Source: Microbacterium sp. TPD7012
GTDB lineage: Bacteria > Actinomycetota > Actinomycetes > Actinomycetales > Microbacteriaceae
Length of the DNA: 64,000 nt
Assembly (NCBI RefSeq): GCF_003075395.1
Contig: NZ_QDFV01000002.1
Span: 620,001-684,000, forward strand
Direction: 5' to 3'
Every line of letters starts with the position of its first letter. The stretch's first letter is position 1. The position numbers and the translations under genes are program-made. A model generated the notes under the pieces. It did not search any database, was not told the DNA's origin, and saw only the letters and a program-made list of their open reading frames with translations. Positions 8,242 through 16,862 of the stretch are shown here, piece after piece.

Positions 8242-9186
8242 GTGACCACCGTCGACTCCGCGCAGCCGCTGTCTCCGTATCGTGAGATCGGTCGCGCGGA
8301 ATGGGCGCGTCTGGCCGCCGACCTCGATCAGCCGCTCAGCGAGACCGAGGTCGTCGAGGTCCGCGGCATCGGCGACAGGCTGAGCATGACCGAGGTCCGC
8401 GAGGTCTACCTGCCGCTCAGCCGCCTGCTCAGCCTCTACGCCACGTCGACCAAGCGCCTCGGAGCGGCGACCTCGTCGTTCCTGCAGGAGGACGACACGA
8501 CGACGCCATTCGTCGTCGGCGTCGCCGGCTCGGTCGCCGTCGGCAAGTCGACGATCGCCCGACTGCTGCGCGAGCTCATGAGCCGCTGGCCCGGCACGCC
8601 CCGGGTCGAGCTCGTCACGACCGACGGCTTCCTCTACCCGAACGCCGAGCTCGGGCGCCGGGGTCTGATGGAGCGCAAGGGCTTCCCGGAGTCGTACGAC
8701 CGACGCTCCCTCATCGAGTTCCTCACCGAGGTGAAGAGCGGGGCCCCCGAGGTGCGCGCTCCCTTCTACTCGCACATGCGGTACGACATCGTCCCCGACG
8801 CGCATGTCGTCGTGCGGCGGCCCGACGTCGTGATCGTCGAGGGGCTGAACGTGCTGCAGCCGCCGCCCGCGCCGAACGACGTCGCGGTCAGCGATCTGTT
8901 CGACTTCTCGATCTTCGTCGACGCCGACACCTCGCACATCGAGAAGTGGTACGTCGACCGCTTCCTCGCGCTGCGGCAGGGCGCGTTCAGCAATCCGTCG
9001 TCGTACTTCAACGTCTTCGCGCACCTCACCGACGAGGAGGCGATCACGACGGCGCTCGGCTACTGGAACGAGATCAACATGCCGAACCTCGTCGAGAACG
9101 TGATGCCCACCAAGCACCGCGCGCGTCTGGTCCTGAACAAGGGCGCCGACCACACGGTCGAATCCGTCCTGCTCCGCAAGCTCTGA
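8242..9186 (+). CDS. coaA: Pantothenate kinase (type I)
   Basis: 314 residues from GTG 8242, the usual CoaA length. It phosphorylates pantothenate, the first step of coenzyme A synthesis. The P-loop GVAGSVAVGKST is at about 95-106, followed by TTDGFLYPN, RKGFPESYD and the FIDADTSHIEKWYVDRF-like segment (here IFVDADTSHIEKW) conserved in bacterial CoaA. The start is set by TACGAT six bases upstream, predicting a leaderless mRNA; another in-frame GTG at 8221 is less likely because it lies upstream of that -10 box. Confidence 0.95.
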   Translation: MTTVDSAQPLSPYREIGRAEWARLAADLDQPLSETEVVEVRGIGDRLSMTEVREVYLPLSRLLSLYATSTKRLGAATSSFLQEDDTTTPFVVGVAGSVAVGKSTIARLLRELMSRWPGTPRVELVTTDGFLYPNAELGRRGLMERKGFPESYDRRSLIEFLTEVKSGAPEVRAPFYSHMRYDIVPDAHVVVRRPDVVIVEGLNVLQPPPAPNDVAVSDLFDFSIFVDADTSHIEKWYVDRFLALRQGAFSNPSSYFNVFAHLTDEEAITTALGYWNEINMPNLVENVMPTKHRARLVLNKGADHTVESVLLRKL

Positions 9187-9250
9187 CTCTCTGAACTGCC
9201 ACGGGAGCGGCCCCGGGCTATTGTTCGGACGACTCGCAAAAGTTGCCGCT

Positions 9251-9256
9251 TATCTT
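9251..9256 (+). promoter_or_regulatory. -10 box for leaderless glmS transcript
   Basis: TATCTT six bases before ATG 9263. Confidence 0.5.
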
Positions 9257-9262
9257 TGAAGC

Positions 9263-11110
9263 ATGTGTGGAATCGTCGGATACGTGGGCCCGCGCCCCAG
9301 CCAGGACATCCTTCTCGCCGGCCTCGCCCGCCTCGAGTACCGCGGATATGACTCCGCCGGCGTCGCCGTCATCGACGGAGACGGCGCGCTCGGGATGCGC
9401 AAGAAGGCGGGCAAGCTCGCCGTGCTGCGCGACTCGCTCGCCGATGCACCCCTCTCGGACGGCTCGACCGGCATCGGCCACACCCGCTGGGCGACGCACG
9501 GCGGTCCGACCGACGTCAACGCGCACCCGCACCTCGCCGACGACGACAAGCTCGCCGTCATCCACAACGGCATCATCGAGAACTTCTCGGCGCTGCGCGA
9601 GGAGCTCCTCGCCGACGGCGTCGTGTTCCGCAGCGAGACCGACACCGAGGTGGCCGCAGCCCTCCTCGGCCGCGAGTACGCCGGCAACGGCGGCGACCTG
9701 CAGCTCGCGTTCCGCAGCGTCGTGAACCGCCTCGAGGGCGCGTTCACGCTGCTCGCGATGCACGAGGACCACCCGGGGCTCGTGGTCGGCGCTCGCCGCA
9801 ACTCCCCGCTCGTCATCGGCCTGGGAGAGGGCGAGAACTTCCTCGGCTCCGACGTCGCCGCGTTCATCGAGCACACCCGCAAGGCGCTCGCGATCGGGCA
9901 GGACCAGATCGTCTCGATCACCCCGGATGCCGTCACCGTCACCGACTTCTTCGGAGCGCCGGTCCAGGCCGAGCCGTTCGACGTCTCCTGGGACGCCGCC
10001 GCCGCCGAGAAGGGCGGATGGTCGAGCTTCATGGCCAAGGAGGTCGCGGAGCAGCCCGAGGCCGTCGCGAACACGATCCGCGGCCGCATCCAGGACGGCC
10101 AGGTCGTCATCCCCGAGCTCGACGGGCTCGACGAGCTCTTCACCGGCATCAACCGCGTGATCATCACGGCCTGCGGCACGGCATCCTACGCAGCGCTCGT
10201 CGGCAAGTACGCGATCGAGCAGTGGGCGCGCGTCGCGGTCGACGTCGAGCTCGCGCACGAGTTCCGCTACCGCGACCCGGTGATCGGCGCCGACACGCTC
10301 GTCGTCTCGATCAGCCAGTCGGGCGAGACCATGGACACGCTCATGGCCGTCAAGTACGCCCGCGAGCGCGGTGCCCGCACCCTCTCCATCTGCAACACGC
10401 AGGGCGCGACCATCCCGCGCGAGTCGGATGCCGTCGTCTACACGCACGCCGGTCCCGAGGTCGCCGTCGCGTCGACCAAGGCGTTCTCGGCGCAGATCAC
10501 CGCGCTCCTGCTGCTCGGCCTGCACATGGGCCGCGTGCGCGGCACGGTCGCCGATGCATCCTCCGACGTCGCCGAGTTCGCCGCTCTGCCCGAGAAGGTC
10601 GCCCGCGTGCTCGAGAGCGAGCAGGAGCACGTCACCCAGCTCGCCGGCTGGATGGCCGACACCCGCTCGGTGCTGTTCCTCGGCCGCCACGTCGGCTACC
10701 CGATCGCGCTCGAGGGAGCTCTCAAGCTCAAGGAGATCTCGTATATCCACGCCGAGGGCTTCGCCGCCGGCGAGCTCAAGCACGGTCCGATCGCGCTCAT
10801 CGAGCCCGGCCAGCCGGTGTTCGTGCTGGTGCCGTCGCCGCGTCACTCGGCGCTGGTGCACTCCAAGGTCGTCTCGAACATCCAGGAGATCCGCGCTCGC
10901 GGCGCCCGCGTGATCGTGATCGCCGAAGAGGGCGATGCCGCGGTGCTGCCCTTCGCCGACGAGGTCATCCACATCCCGCTCGCGGGCCCGATGTTCGAGC
11001 CGCTGCTCGCGGTCGTGCCGCTGCAGATCTTCGCCATGGCGCTCGCCACGGCCAAGGGCCTCGACGTCGACCAGCCGCGCAACCTCGCGAAGTCCGTCAC
11101 GGTCGAGTAG
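9263..11110 (+). CDS. glmS: Glutamine--fructose-6-phosphate aminotransferase (isomerizing)
   Basis: 615 residues, full length. It makes glucosamine-6-phosphate from fructose-6-phosphate and glutamine, the entry to UDP-GlcNAc, peptidoglycan and other amino-sugar polymers. It starts MCGIVGYVG, giving the N-terminal nucleophile cysteine after Met removal; the glutaminase half ends near 240. Two SIS sugar-binding domains follow, with ISQSGETMDT (about 352-361) and the C-terminal family ending NLAKSVTVE. No glmS ribozyme is expected or seen upstream, since the transcript appears to start at the ATG. A strong hairpin follows the stop (11169-11215). Confidence 0.97.
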   Translation: MCGIVGYVGPRPSQDILLAGLARLEYRGYDSAGVAVIDGDGALGMRKKAGKLAVLRDSLADAPLSDGSTGIGHTRWATHGGPTDVNAHPHLADDDKLAVIHNGIIENFSALREELLADGVVFRSETDTEVAAALLGREYAGNGGDLQLAFRSVVNRLEGAFTLLAMHEDHPGLVVGARRNSPLVIGLGEGENFLGSDVAAFIEHTRKALAIGQDQIVSITPDAVTVTDFFGAPVQAEPFDVSWDAAAAEKGGWSSFMAKEVAEQPEAVANTIRGRIQDGQVVIPELDGLDELFTGINRVIITACGTASYAALVGKYAIEQWARVAVDVELAHEFRYRDPVIGADTLVVSISQSGETMDTLMAVKYARERGARTLSICNTQGATIPRESDAVVYTHAGPEVAVASTKAFSAQITALLLLGLHMGRVRGTVADASSDVAEFAALPEKVARVLESEQEHVTQLAGWMADTRSVLFLGRHVGYPIALEGALKLKEISYIHAEGFAAGELKHGPIALIEPGQPVFVLVPSPRHSALVHSKVVSNIQEIRARGARVIVIAEEGDAAVLPFADEVIHIPLAGPMFEPLLAVVPLQIFAMALATAKGLDVDQPRNLAKSVTVE

Positions 11111-11157
11111 GCCCTCTCGGCGGTCTGCACGTCGCGCGCTTCGCAGTCCCTGCACTT

Positions 11158-11215
11158 TGCAGGTCGAAAATACATCTGCAGGTCGGATCGGGCTGATTCG
11201 ACCTGCAGATGTATT
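11158..11215. repeat. Long hairpin repeat, copy 1 (also likely terminator of glmS)
   Basis: A perfect 16-bp inverted repeat (11169-11184 with 11200-11215) continues inward with five more pairs including one G-U, closing on loop GGGCT, and is preceded by TGCAGGTCGA at 11158-11167. It lies between the stops of glmS and the convergent DUF559 gene, so it can stop both transcripts. A related element lies at 12186-12244. Confidence 0.75.
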
Positions 11216-11251
11216 CTCAGCCTGCGATCCGACTCCGACTCCGACTCCGCC

Positions 11252-12082
11252 TCACCCTCGGGATCGTCCGAGCGCGGGCAGGATCGCGGCGAGGACCGTC
11301 GGCCAGTCGTGCACGATCATGGCGTAATCGAATCGCAGGGTCTCGAATCCGAGGGCGGATGCCGCGGCATCCCTTCGCAGATCGTCATGCCGCTTGGCGT
11401 GCGTGTGGTTCTCCCTGCCGTCGGCCTCGAGGATGATCCGCCCGGCCACGACGAAGTCGACCCGGCCCACGCCGGGGATCGAGACCTGACAGTCCAGGCG
11501 GATGCCGTGCAGATGCAGCCGCAGTCTGAGCAAGGATTCGAGCCCGCTCTCGGCATCCGGCCGCGCGAGATCGAGCAACCAGCCGGCCGCTCGGGGCAGT
11601 TCGCGGCGGATCCGTGCGCGGTCGTGGGCGCCGATGAGGCGCTTGTTCCAGGCTGACTCATACGCGGCGAAGAAGGCCTCTTCATCGAGGCAGCGGTAGG
11701 CGTGGATCAGGCAGACCACGACGGGGGCGAGTCCGAGCCCCGCGGAGCCGGGCGAGTAGTGGGTGGTGCACGAGCATCCCTCGTGGGAGTGCGGACGGCC
11801 GCTCCGTCCCATCCAGACGTGAGCCTCGTGGTTCGGCGCGGGGAGCATCCAGACACCGTGGGCGCGCAGCGCCGCAGCGCAGGTGAGGCTGCCCCCGTGT
11901 GCGGCGGCCGCCAGGACTCCGGCATCCGTCTTCGGCAGAGCGAAGACCCCCTGTCGCACACGCCGGATCTCGCCGGCATCCGCCGCGGCCGCGATCCTCG
12001 TGCGCGAGCATCCGTAATCCTGGAGTGTGGTTCCCCGTGCGACGCCGCCGAAGCGGGCGAGGAGATAGGCCGGATCCATCAT
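11252..12082 (-). CDS. DUF559/AbiEi-like protein with Vsr-type endonuclease fold
   Basis: 276 residues from ATG 12082, with GGAGG eight bases upstream. The N-terminal 60 residues (YLLARFGGVARGTTLQDYG, then RVRQGVFALP) look like the winged-helix domain of AbiEi-type antitoxins. The C-terminal 90 residues carry VGRVDFVVAGRIILEADGRE, matching the D-x(n)-E-x-D pattern of DUF559/Vsr-like PD-(D/E)xK nucleases, then HAKRHDDLRRDA. The combination is common in actinobacteria and of unproven function; no AbiEii toxin partner is adjacent. It stands alone, opposite in direction to both neighbours, and is bracketed by two related hairpin repeats. Its internal nuclease motif looks intact. Confidence 0.75.
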   Translation of the reverse strand: MMDPAYLLARFGGVARGTTLQDYGCSRTRIAAAADAGEIRRVRQGVFALPKTDAGVLAAAAHGGSLTCAAALRAHGVWMLPAPNHEAHVWMGRSGRPHSHEGCSCTTHYSPGSAGLGLAPVVVCLIHAYRCLDEEAFFAAYESAWNKRLIGAHDRARIRRELPRAAGWLLDLARPDAESGLESLLRLRLHLHGIRLDCQVSIPGVGRVDFVVAGRIILEADGRENHTHAKRHDDLRRDAAASALGFETLRFDYAMIVHDWPTVLAAILPALGRSRG

Positions 12083-12185
12083 GTCCCGAGCCTCCGACAC
12101 TCCGGCCGTGCCGCAGCCCGGAAGGAGGGCATTGTGGATGGATATCGGCGCGCCGACGGCTGTGCAGTATTCGTCGTCGGCCGTC

Positions 12186-12244
12186 TGCAGGTCGAGATCA
12201 CACGTGCAGGTCGGATAGGCCCGATTCGACCTGCAGATGTGATC
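12186..12244. repeat. Long hairpin repeat, copy 2
   Basis: Same layout and orientation as the 11158-11215 element: TGCAGGTCGA, then a 17-bp imperfect inverted repeat (12196-12212 with 12228-12244, two mismatches) around a 15-base spacer. It shares GATTCGACCTGCAGATGT with copy 1. The outer arm bases differ from copy 1 on both sides in a compensating way (ATAC/GTAT versus TCAC/GTGA), so pairing is kept. Confidence 0.7.
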
Positions 12245-12299
12245 CTGACCGACGAACTGCCGAACCCCATCGAACCGGCGGCCAACCGCCACGGCTCGG

Positions 12300-12305
12300 T
12301 AGGCT
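12300..12305 (+). promoter_or_regulatory. -10 box for leaderless acpS operon transcript
   Basis: TAGGCT six bases before GTG 12312. Confidence 0.6.
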
Positions 12306-12311
12306 GAACGG

Positions 12312-12671
12312 GTGATCATCGGGACCGGCATCGACCTCGTGGACATCCCGCGGTTCGAACGGACCATGGAGCGGACGCCACGTCTGCGCGAGCGACTCTT
12401 CGCGCCGTCGGAGCGGGCTCTCCGCCTTCCCTCCCTCGCCGCGCGCTACGCCGCGAAGGAAGCGCTGATCAAGGCGCTGGGCGGTTCGGACGGCGTGCAT
12501 TGGACCGAGATCGAGATCGCCTCGGAGTCCTCGGGCAAGCCGCACTTCGTCCTCTCGGGTTCGACGGCCGCCGTCGTCGAGGAGCGCGGCATCCTCACGC
12601 TCCACCTCACCCTCACCCACGACGCCGGTCTCGCCGCCGCGTTCGTCGTCGCCGAAGGAGCGCCACTGTGA
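12312..12671 (+). CDS. acpS: Holo-[acyl-carrier-protein] synthase
   Basis: 119 residues, normal for AcpS. It transfers 4'-phosphopantetheine from coenzyme A to acyl carrier protein. The N-terminal GTGIDLVDIPRF holds the Mg-binding aspartate and the later ARYAAKEALIKALG the second conserved acidic/lysine motif. It opens an overlapping gene run (acpS, alr, tsaE, response regulator); the stop overlaps the alr GTG by 4 bp. Confidence 0.95.
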   Translation: MIIGTGIDLVDIPRFERTMERTPRLRERLFAPSERALRLPSLAARYAAKEALIKALGGSDGVHWTEIEIASESSGKPHFVLSGSTAAVVEERGILTLHLTLTHDAGLAAAFVVAEGAPL

Positions 12672-13774
12672 CCGTCCCGTTCCGCGAAGCGACCATCGAC
12701 CTCGATGCGATCGCCGACAACGTGCGGCACTTCCGTCGACTCACCGGCGTCGAGATCATCGCCGTCGTGAAGGCGAATGCCTACGGCCACGGTGCGGCAG
12801 CCACCGCCGTCGCCGCCCTGTCCGCCGGCGCCACCCGCATCGGCGTCGCCGAGATCCCCGAGGCGCTGGAGCTGCGCCGGCAGGGCGTGCACGCCCCGAT
12901 CATGGCGTGGCTGCATGCGCCGGGGGAGCGGTTCGAGCGCGCCGCCGCCGAGAACATCGAGCTCGGGATCTCCTCCTTCGATCAGCTCGAGGCCGCGGCG
13001 GCCGCGGCGAGCGTCGACCGACCTGTCGGCGTGCACCTGAAGTTCGAGACCGGACTCTCGCGCAACGGCATCGCCCCGGCGGACTGGGCGCGGGTGCTCG
13101 CGGAGGCGGCGCGGCTCGAGCGGATCGGGCGCCTGCGCATCGTCGGCCTGTTCAGCCACCTCTCGAACACCTCGCCCGAGGACGACAGGGCGGCCCTCGC
13201 AAGATTCGAGGAAGGCGTCGCCGCTGCGGCGTCCTTCGGCATCCGTCCGGAGATCCGGCACATCGCGGCCACTGCGGCGGCCATCGACCTGCCCGAGATG
13301 CGCCTCGACGCGGTCCGCATCGGCATCGGGCTGTACGGACTCTCGCCGTTCGACGATCGCCGCTCCTCCGAACTGGGGCTGCGCCCCGCGATGACCCTGC
13401 GCGGATCGATCGCGGCCGTGCGCCGAGTGAGCGCCGGTTCCGGCGTCTCGTACGGCTACGACCACCGCACCGACCGCGACACCACGCTGGTGCTCGTCCC
13501 GCTGGGGTACGCCGACGGTGTCCCCCGCAGCGGTTCCGGCAGGCTCCCGGTGTCGATCGCCGGGCGGCGCTTCCTGAACGTCGGGCGCGTCGCGATGGAC
13601 CAGTTCGTCGTCGACGTCGGCGACACCCCTGTCTCGATCGGCGACGAGGTGGTGCTGTTCGGCGACCCCACGCTCGGCGTGCCGTCGGCCGCGGAGTGGG
13701 CGGATGCCGCGGGCACGATCAACTACGAGATCGTCACGCGCATCGGCCATCGGGTGCCCCGGCGGGCATCATGA
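12668..13774 (+). CDS. alr: Alanine racemase
   Basis: 368 residues from GTG 12668. It interconverts L- and D-alanine for peptidoglycan using pyridoxal phosphate. The PLP lysine is K35 in VVKANAYGHG; the catalytic tyrosine of the second subunit site is in VSYGYDHRTD (about residues 262-271); GRVAMDQFVVD and GTINYEIVTRI are further Alr signatures. The start overlaps the acpS stop and the stop overlaps the tsaE ATG, each by 4 bp, so translation is coupled. Confidence 0.96.
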   Translation: MTVPFREATIDLDAIADNVRHFRRLTGVEIIAVVKANAYGHGAAATAVAALSAGATRIGVAEIPEALELRRQGVHAPIMAWLHAPGERFERAAAENIELGISSFDQLEAAAAAASVDRPVGVHLKFETGLSRNGIAPADWARVLAEAARLERIGRLRIVGLFSHLSNTSPEDDRAALARFEEGVAAAASFGIRPEIRHIAATAAAIDLPEMRLDAVRIGIGLYGLSPFDDRRSSELGLRPAMTLRGSIAAVRRVSAGSGVSYGYDHRTDRDTTLVLVPLGYADGVPRSGSGRLPVSIAGRRFLNVGRVAMDQFVVDVGDTPVSIGDEVVLFGDPTLGVPSAAEWADAAGTINYEIVTRIGHRVPRRAS

Positions 13775-14253
13775 GCGTCGACACCGCGTTCCTCGGGCGC
13801 CGGGAGATCGCCACCTCGGAGGAGATGGAGCAGCTCGGCCTGCGCATCGGCGAGCAGCTCGCGGCGGGAGATCTGCTCATCCTCACCGGTCCGCTCGGCG
13901 CGGGGAAGACGACGTTCACGCGTGGACTCGCGGAGGGCCTCGGCGTGCGCGGACCCGTGCAGAGCCCGACCTTCGTGATCGCTCGCACGCATCCGTCCCT
14001 CGTCGGGCGGGCACCGCTCGTGCACGTCGACGCGTACCGCCTCGGCTCCGCCGCCGAGCTCGACGACCTCGATCTCGATCTCGCGCGGTCGGTGGTCGTG
14101 ATCGAGTGGGGCCGCGGGATGGCCGAGGAGCTCGCGGATTCGTGGTGGGACATCGAGCTGGAGCGCCCGGTGGGCGGCGAGGACATCGACCCGTCGGAGC
14201 TGGATGCCGACGCCCCGCGGGTCGTCACGATCCGCAAGGAGGCGGCATCATGA
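13771..14253 (+). CDS. tsaE: tRNA threonylcarbamoyladenosine biosynthesis ATPase TsaE
   Basis: 160 residues. TsaE is the ATPase that helps TsaB and TsaD install t6A at position 37 of ANN-decoding tRNAs. The Walker A GPLGAGKTTF is at about 37-46, QSPTFVIA and HVDAYRL are family motifs, and VVVIEWG is the Walker B region. The tsaB and tsaD partners lie 4-6 kb downstream in the same direction, separated by three signalling genes. ATGA overlap on both sides. Confidence 0.93.
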   Translation: MSVDTAFLGRREIATSEEMEQLGLRIGEQLAAGDLLILTGPLGAGKTTFTRGLAEGLGVRGPVQSPTFVIARTHPSLVGRAPLVHVDAYRLGSAAELDDLDLDLARSVVVIEWGRGMAEELADSWWDIELERPVGGEDIDPSELDADAPRVVTIRKEAAS

Positions 14254-15056
14254 GCGAGCGAAGCATCGGCGCTCTCGTGGCCGTGATCATCGAGGACGAT
14301 GCCGATGTGAGGTCGCTGCTCGACGAGGTGTTCCGCGCTGCCGGCTTCCGGACCGTCCTGACCGGCTCGGGCCTGGAGGGCATCGCCGCGATCGAGGAGC
14401 ACGCTCCCGTCATCACGACGCTCGACATCAACCTTCCGGGGATCGACGGCTTCGAGGTCGCCCGCAGGATCCGTCGGATCAGTTCGACGTTCATCATCAT
14501 GCTGTCCGCGCTGGCGGACGAGTCAGATGTCGTGCTCGGGCTGACCTCCGGCGCGGACGAGTACCTGGTCAAGCCGTTCCGGCCGCGCGAGCTCCGGGCG
14601 AGGATCGAGGCGCTTCTCCGCCGTCCGCGCAGCGAGGACCCGCGCAGCGTGCCGGCGGCCCGCACCGTGGCGGACACTCCACCGGCACCGAGCGCCGACG
14701 CGACGGTGCTGACGTGGCGGGGGATGGTGCACCGCGACCTCAGCCTCGACCTCGACACCCGGATCGTCCTGGTGGGGCAGCGGCGGATCGACCTCACCCC
14801 GACCGAGTTCGAGCTGCTCGCGGCGCTTCTCACGGCGCAGCGGAGGGTCTGCAGCAAGGCCGAGCTGGCTCTCGGACTGCGCGGCGTCCCTCCCGGGGTG
14901 TCCGGTCATGTCAGCGAGCCCGACAAGCGCGCCATCGAGACGCACATCGCGAACCTGCGACGCAAGATCGGCGACAGCTCCGCGGAGCCGCGATACGTGG
15001 AGACGGTGCGTGGCGTGGGCTACCGTCTCACCCCCGCGGACGACGACACGCGGTAG
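14250..15056 (+). CDS. OmpR-type response regulator
   Basis: 268 residues. An N-terminal receiver domain has acidic residues in VIIEDDADV, the phospho-acceptor D59 in TLDINLPG and the conserved lysine in YLVKPF. After a 50-residue Pro/Ala linker, a winged-helix DNA-binding domain follows (LTPTEFELLAALL ... ETHIANLRRKIG ... VETVRGVGYRL). That domain has about ten extra residues before the recognition helix (LGLRGVPPGVSGHVSEP). Its partner is the kinase at 15264-16862. The gene is fused by a 4-bp overlap to tsaE, so it may be expressed with cell-wall and tRNA-modification genes. Confidence 0.92.
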   Translation: MSERSIGALVAVIIEDDADVRSLLDEVFRAAGFRTVLTGSGLEGIAAIEEHAPVITTLDINLPGIDGFEVARRIRRISSTFIIMLSALADESDVVLGLTSGADEYLVKPFRPRELRARIEALLRRPRSEDPRSVPAARTVADTPPAPSADATVLTWRGMVHRDLSLDLDTRIVLVGQRRIDLTPTEFELLAALLTAQRRVCSKAELALGLRGVPPGVSGHVSEPDKRAIETHIANLRRKIGDSSAEPRYVETVRGVGYRLTPADDDTR

Positions 15057-15068
15057 GTCTGCTGGTGA

Positions 15069-15092
15069 GGCCGCGGCTCCCCAGCCGCGGCC
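15069..15092 (+). terminator. Hairpin after the response-regulator gene
   Basis: A perfect 10-bp stem (GGCCGCGGCT with AGCCGCGGCC) around loop CCCC, 13 bases after the stop. Confidence 0.65.
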
Positions 15093-15097
15093 CCGAC

Positions 15098-15143
15098 GCC
15101 TGCGAATCCCCTAACTCGCGCGGCCCAGCGCCTGCGAATCCCC
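15098..15143 (+). repeat. Short direct repeat in the gap before the kinase gene
   Basis: GCCTGCGAATCCCC occurs at 15098-15111 and again at 15130-15143, a 32-base period. Its role is unknown; it could bind a regulator or be the remains of a small duplication. Confidence 0.45.
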
Positions 15144-15219
15144 AGTCGCAGAGTCAGCCCCCACTCAGGATGTTAGAGCCGGGAGGCCGCCTGAAGAGCG
15201 CAGTGACCCGATCTTTGAG

Positions 15220-15225
15220 TAATCT
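15220..15225 (+). promoter_or_regulatory. Possible -10 box for the kinase operon
   Basis: TAATCT 39 bases before the kinase ATG. With the hairpin at 15069-15092 it suggests that the kinase and following genes can be transcribed separately from the response regulator. No clear -35 box. Confidence 0.35.
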
Positions 15226-15263
15226 TGCGTGAAAGCTGAGGATCGACCGGAGGGCGGGCGAGG

Positions 15264-16862
15264 ATGATCCGCACGGTCTCGATCTGGCGATGGCAGCTGG
15301 TGTTCACAGCCAGCATCGTGGCGATCGTCGTCATGATCACCGCATTCACGCCGGAGACGCTGGGAATCCCGCTGTTCATCGCGGCGCTGGCCCTCGTCGT
15401 CGTCACGACGCTGCTGGCCTTCGTCATGCCATGGCACCGGCTCCCGCGCCGGGCGGTGGCCGTCCTTCCGCTGCTCGACGCGCTCGCCGTCGGGTTCGCC
15501 ACGAGTGCACCCGACATCCGGCTCGGACTGCTCTGGGTCTTCCCCGTCACGTGGCTCGCCACGTACTTCACGATGCCCTGGGTGCTCGCCGGGGTGGCCT
15601 TCTGCGGGGTCTGCCTCGTGCTCTTCGCCGAGCGCACGGGGGATACCGCCGATCTGCTGCTGCGCGTCCTCACCGTCATCATCACGCTGAGCTTCCTCGG
15701 CGTCACGGTGCGCATCGGCTCGCAGCGGGCACGGGCCGCACGACGCCTTCTCGAGCGGCGTTCGGAGCAGGTGAACCGCGCGGCCGAACGGGCCGAGACC
15801 AACCAGCGCCGGGTCACCCAGATCATCGACGCGCTGGGCGTCGCTCTCGTCGTCGTCGCCGGGGACGGGCGGATCCTCCAGATGAACGACGCCTACCGCG
15901 CGTTGTACGGCCGAGGCCGCTTCGGCGAGACGCTCGCGTCGGCCGCGGTCGAGTACGACCGACGGCGCGGTGCCGCCGTGCCGCCGGGCCGCACGACCCT
16001 GGCGCGCGCCGCGAACGGCGAGCGCCTGCACGACGAGCGGGTCTGGCTCTTCGACAGTGAGGGGCACTGGCGCGCCCTTCAGGTGAGCACGCAGCCGATC
16101 GCCGCCGCGGCGGAAGGCGCGCACGTCACGCTGGTGGTGATCGACGACATCACCGAGCTGCTGGAGGCGGCCGAGGAGCGCCGCGCGCTGGCGGCCGTGG
16201 TCTCGCACGAGCTGCGCAATCCGCTCACGGCCATCATCGGCCACGTCGATCTGCTGCTGGAGCGCGACGATCTCGCTCCACAGGTCACCGCGCAGCTGGA
16301 GGTCATCGCGAACGCGGGTGAGCGGATGGAGGGTCTCGTGGCGAGCACGTTGGAGACGACGAAGAGCGCGCCGGCGGAGCCGTTCGAACCCGTCGATCTG
16401 CGCGAGGTCGTCGAGGCGTCCGCGGCGTCATATGCGCCCCTCATCTCCGGCAATCGCCAGGAGCTCGGGATCAGCGGTGCGGAGAGCCTCGTCATCTACG
16501 GCGACGCGTTCCGGCTGCGGCAGGTGCTCGACAACCTGCTCAGCAACGCGGTCAAGTACACGCCGGCCGGCGGCCGAATCGACGTCCGCCTCGGCACGGC
16601 GGCCGACGGGCAGGCCGAAGTGGTCATCAGCGATACCGGAACGGGCATCGCCGCCGATGAGCTGCCGCGCCTGTTCGACCCCTACTTCCGCACCGACCGC
16701 GCCGTCCAGGCGGGTATCGCGGGCACCGGACTCGGCATGGGCATCGCCCGGGGCATCATCGAGGCCCATGAAGGAAGCATCGGAGTGGAGAGCGGAGTCG
16801 GCGCCGGCACGACCGTCACCCTGCATTTTCCGCAGCGGCGAGTGAAAGAGGTCCTGGAATGA
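15264..16862 (+). CDS. Membrane sensor histidine kinase with PAS domain
   Basis: 532 residues, GGAGG about ten bases before ATG. Five to six membrane helices occupy residues 8-150, then a short coiled coil (RLLERRSEQVNRAAERAETN), a PAS-like domain (about 185-300), a HisKA domain with the phospho-accepting H315 in SHELRNPL, and a HATPase domain with DNLLSNAVKYTP (N box), DTGTGIAADE (G1) and GTGLGMGIA (G2). There is almost no extracellular loop, so the signal is probably sensed in the membrane or by the PAS domain. The neighbouring OmpR-type protein is the likely partner. Confidence 0.92.
   Translation: MIRTVSIWRWQLVFTASIVAIVVMITAFTPETLGIPLFIAALALVVVTTLLAFVMPWHRLPRRAVAVLPLLDALAVGFATSAPDIRLGLLWVFPVTWLATYFTMPWVLAGVAFCGVCLVLFAERTGDTADLLLRVLTVIITLSFLGVTVRIGSQRARAARRLLERRSEQVNRAAERAETNQRRVTQIIDALGVALVVVAGDGRILQMNDAYRALYGRGRFGETLASAAVEYDRRRGAAVPPGRTTLARAANGERLHDERVWLFDSEGHWRALQVSTQPIAAAAEGAHVTLVVIDDITELLEAAEERRALAAVVSHELRNPLTAIIGHVDLLLERDDLAPQVTAQLEVIANAGERMEGLVASTLETTKSAPAEPFEPVDLREVVEASAASYAPLISGNRQELGISGAESLVIYGDAFRLRQVLDNLLSNAVKYTPAGGRIDVRLGTAADGQAEVVISDTGTGIAADELPRLFDPYFRTDRAVQAGIAGTGLGMGIARGIIEAHEGSIGVESGVGAGTTVTLHFPQRRVKEVLE

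Noticed and set aside
9187..9262. Possible glmS ribozyme or riboswitch before glmS
   Set aside because: Only 76 bases are available and the -10 box lies six bases before the ATG, leaving no leader RNA.
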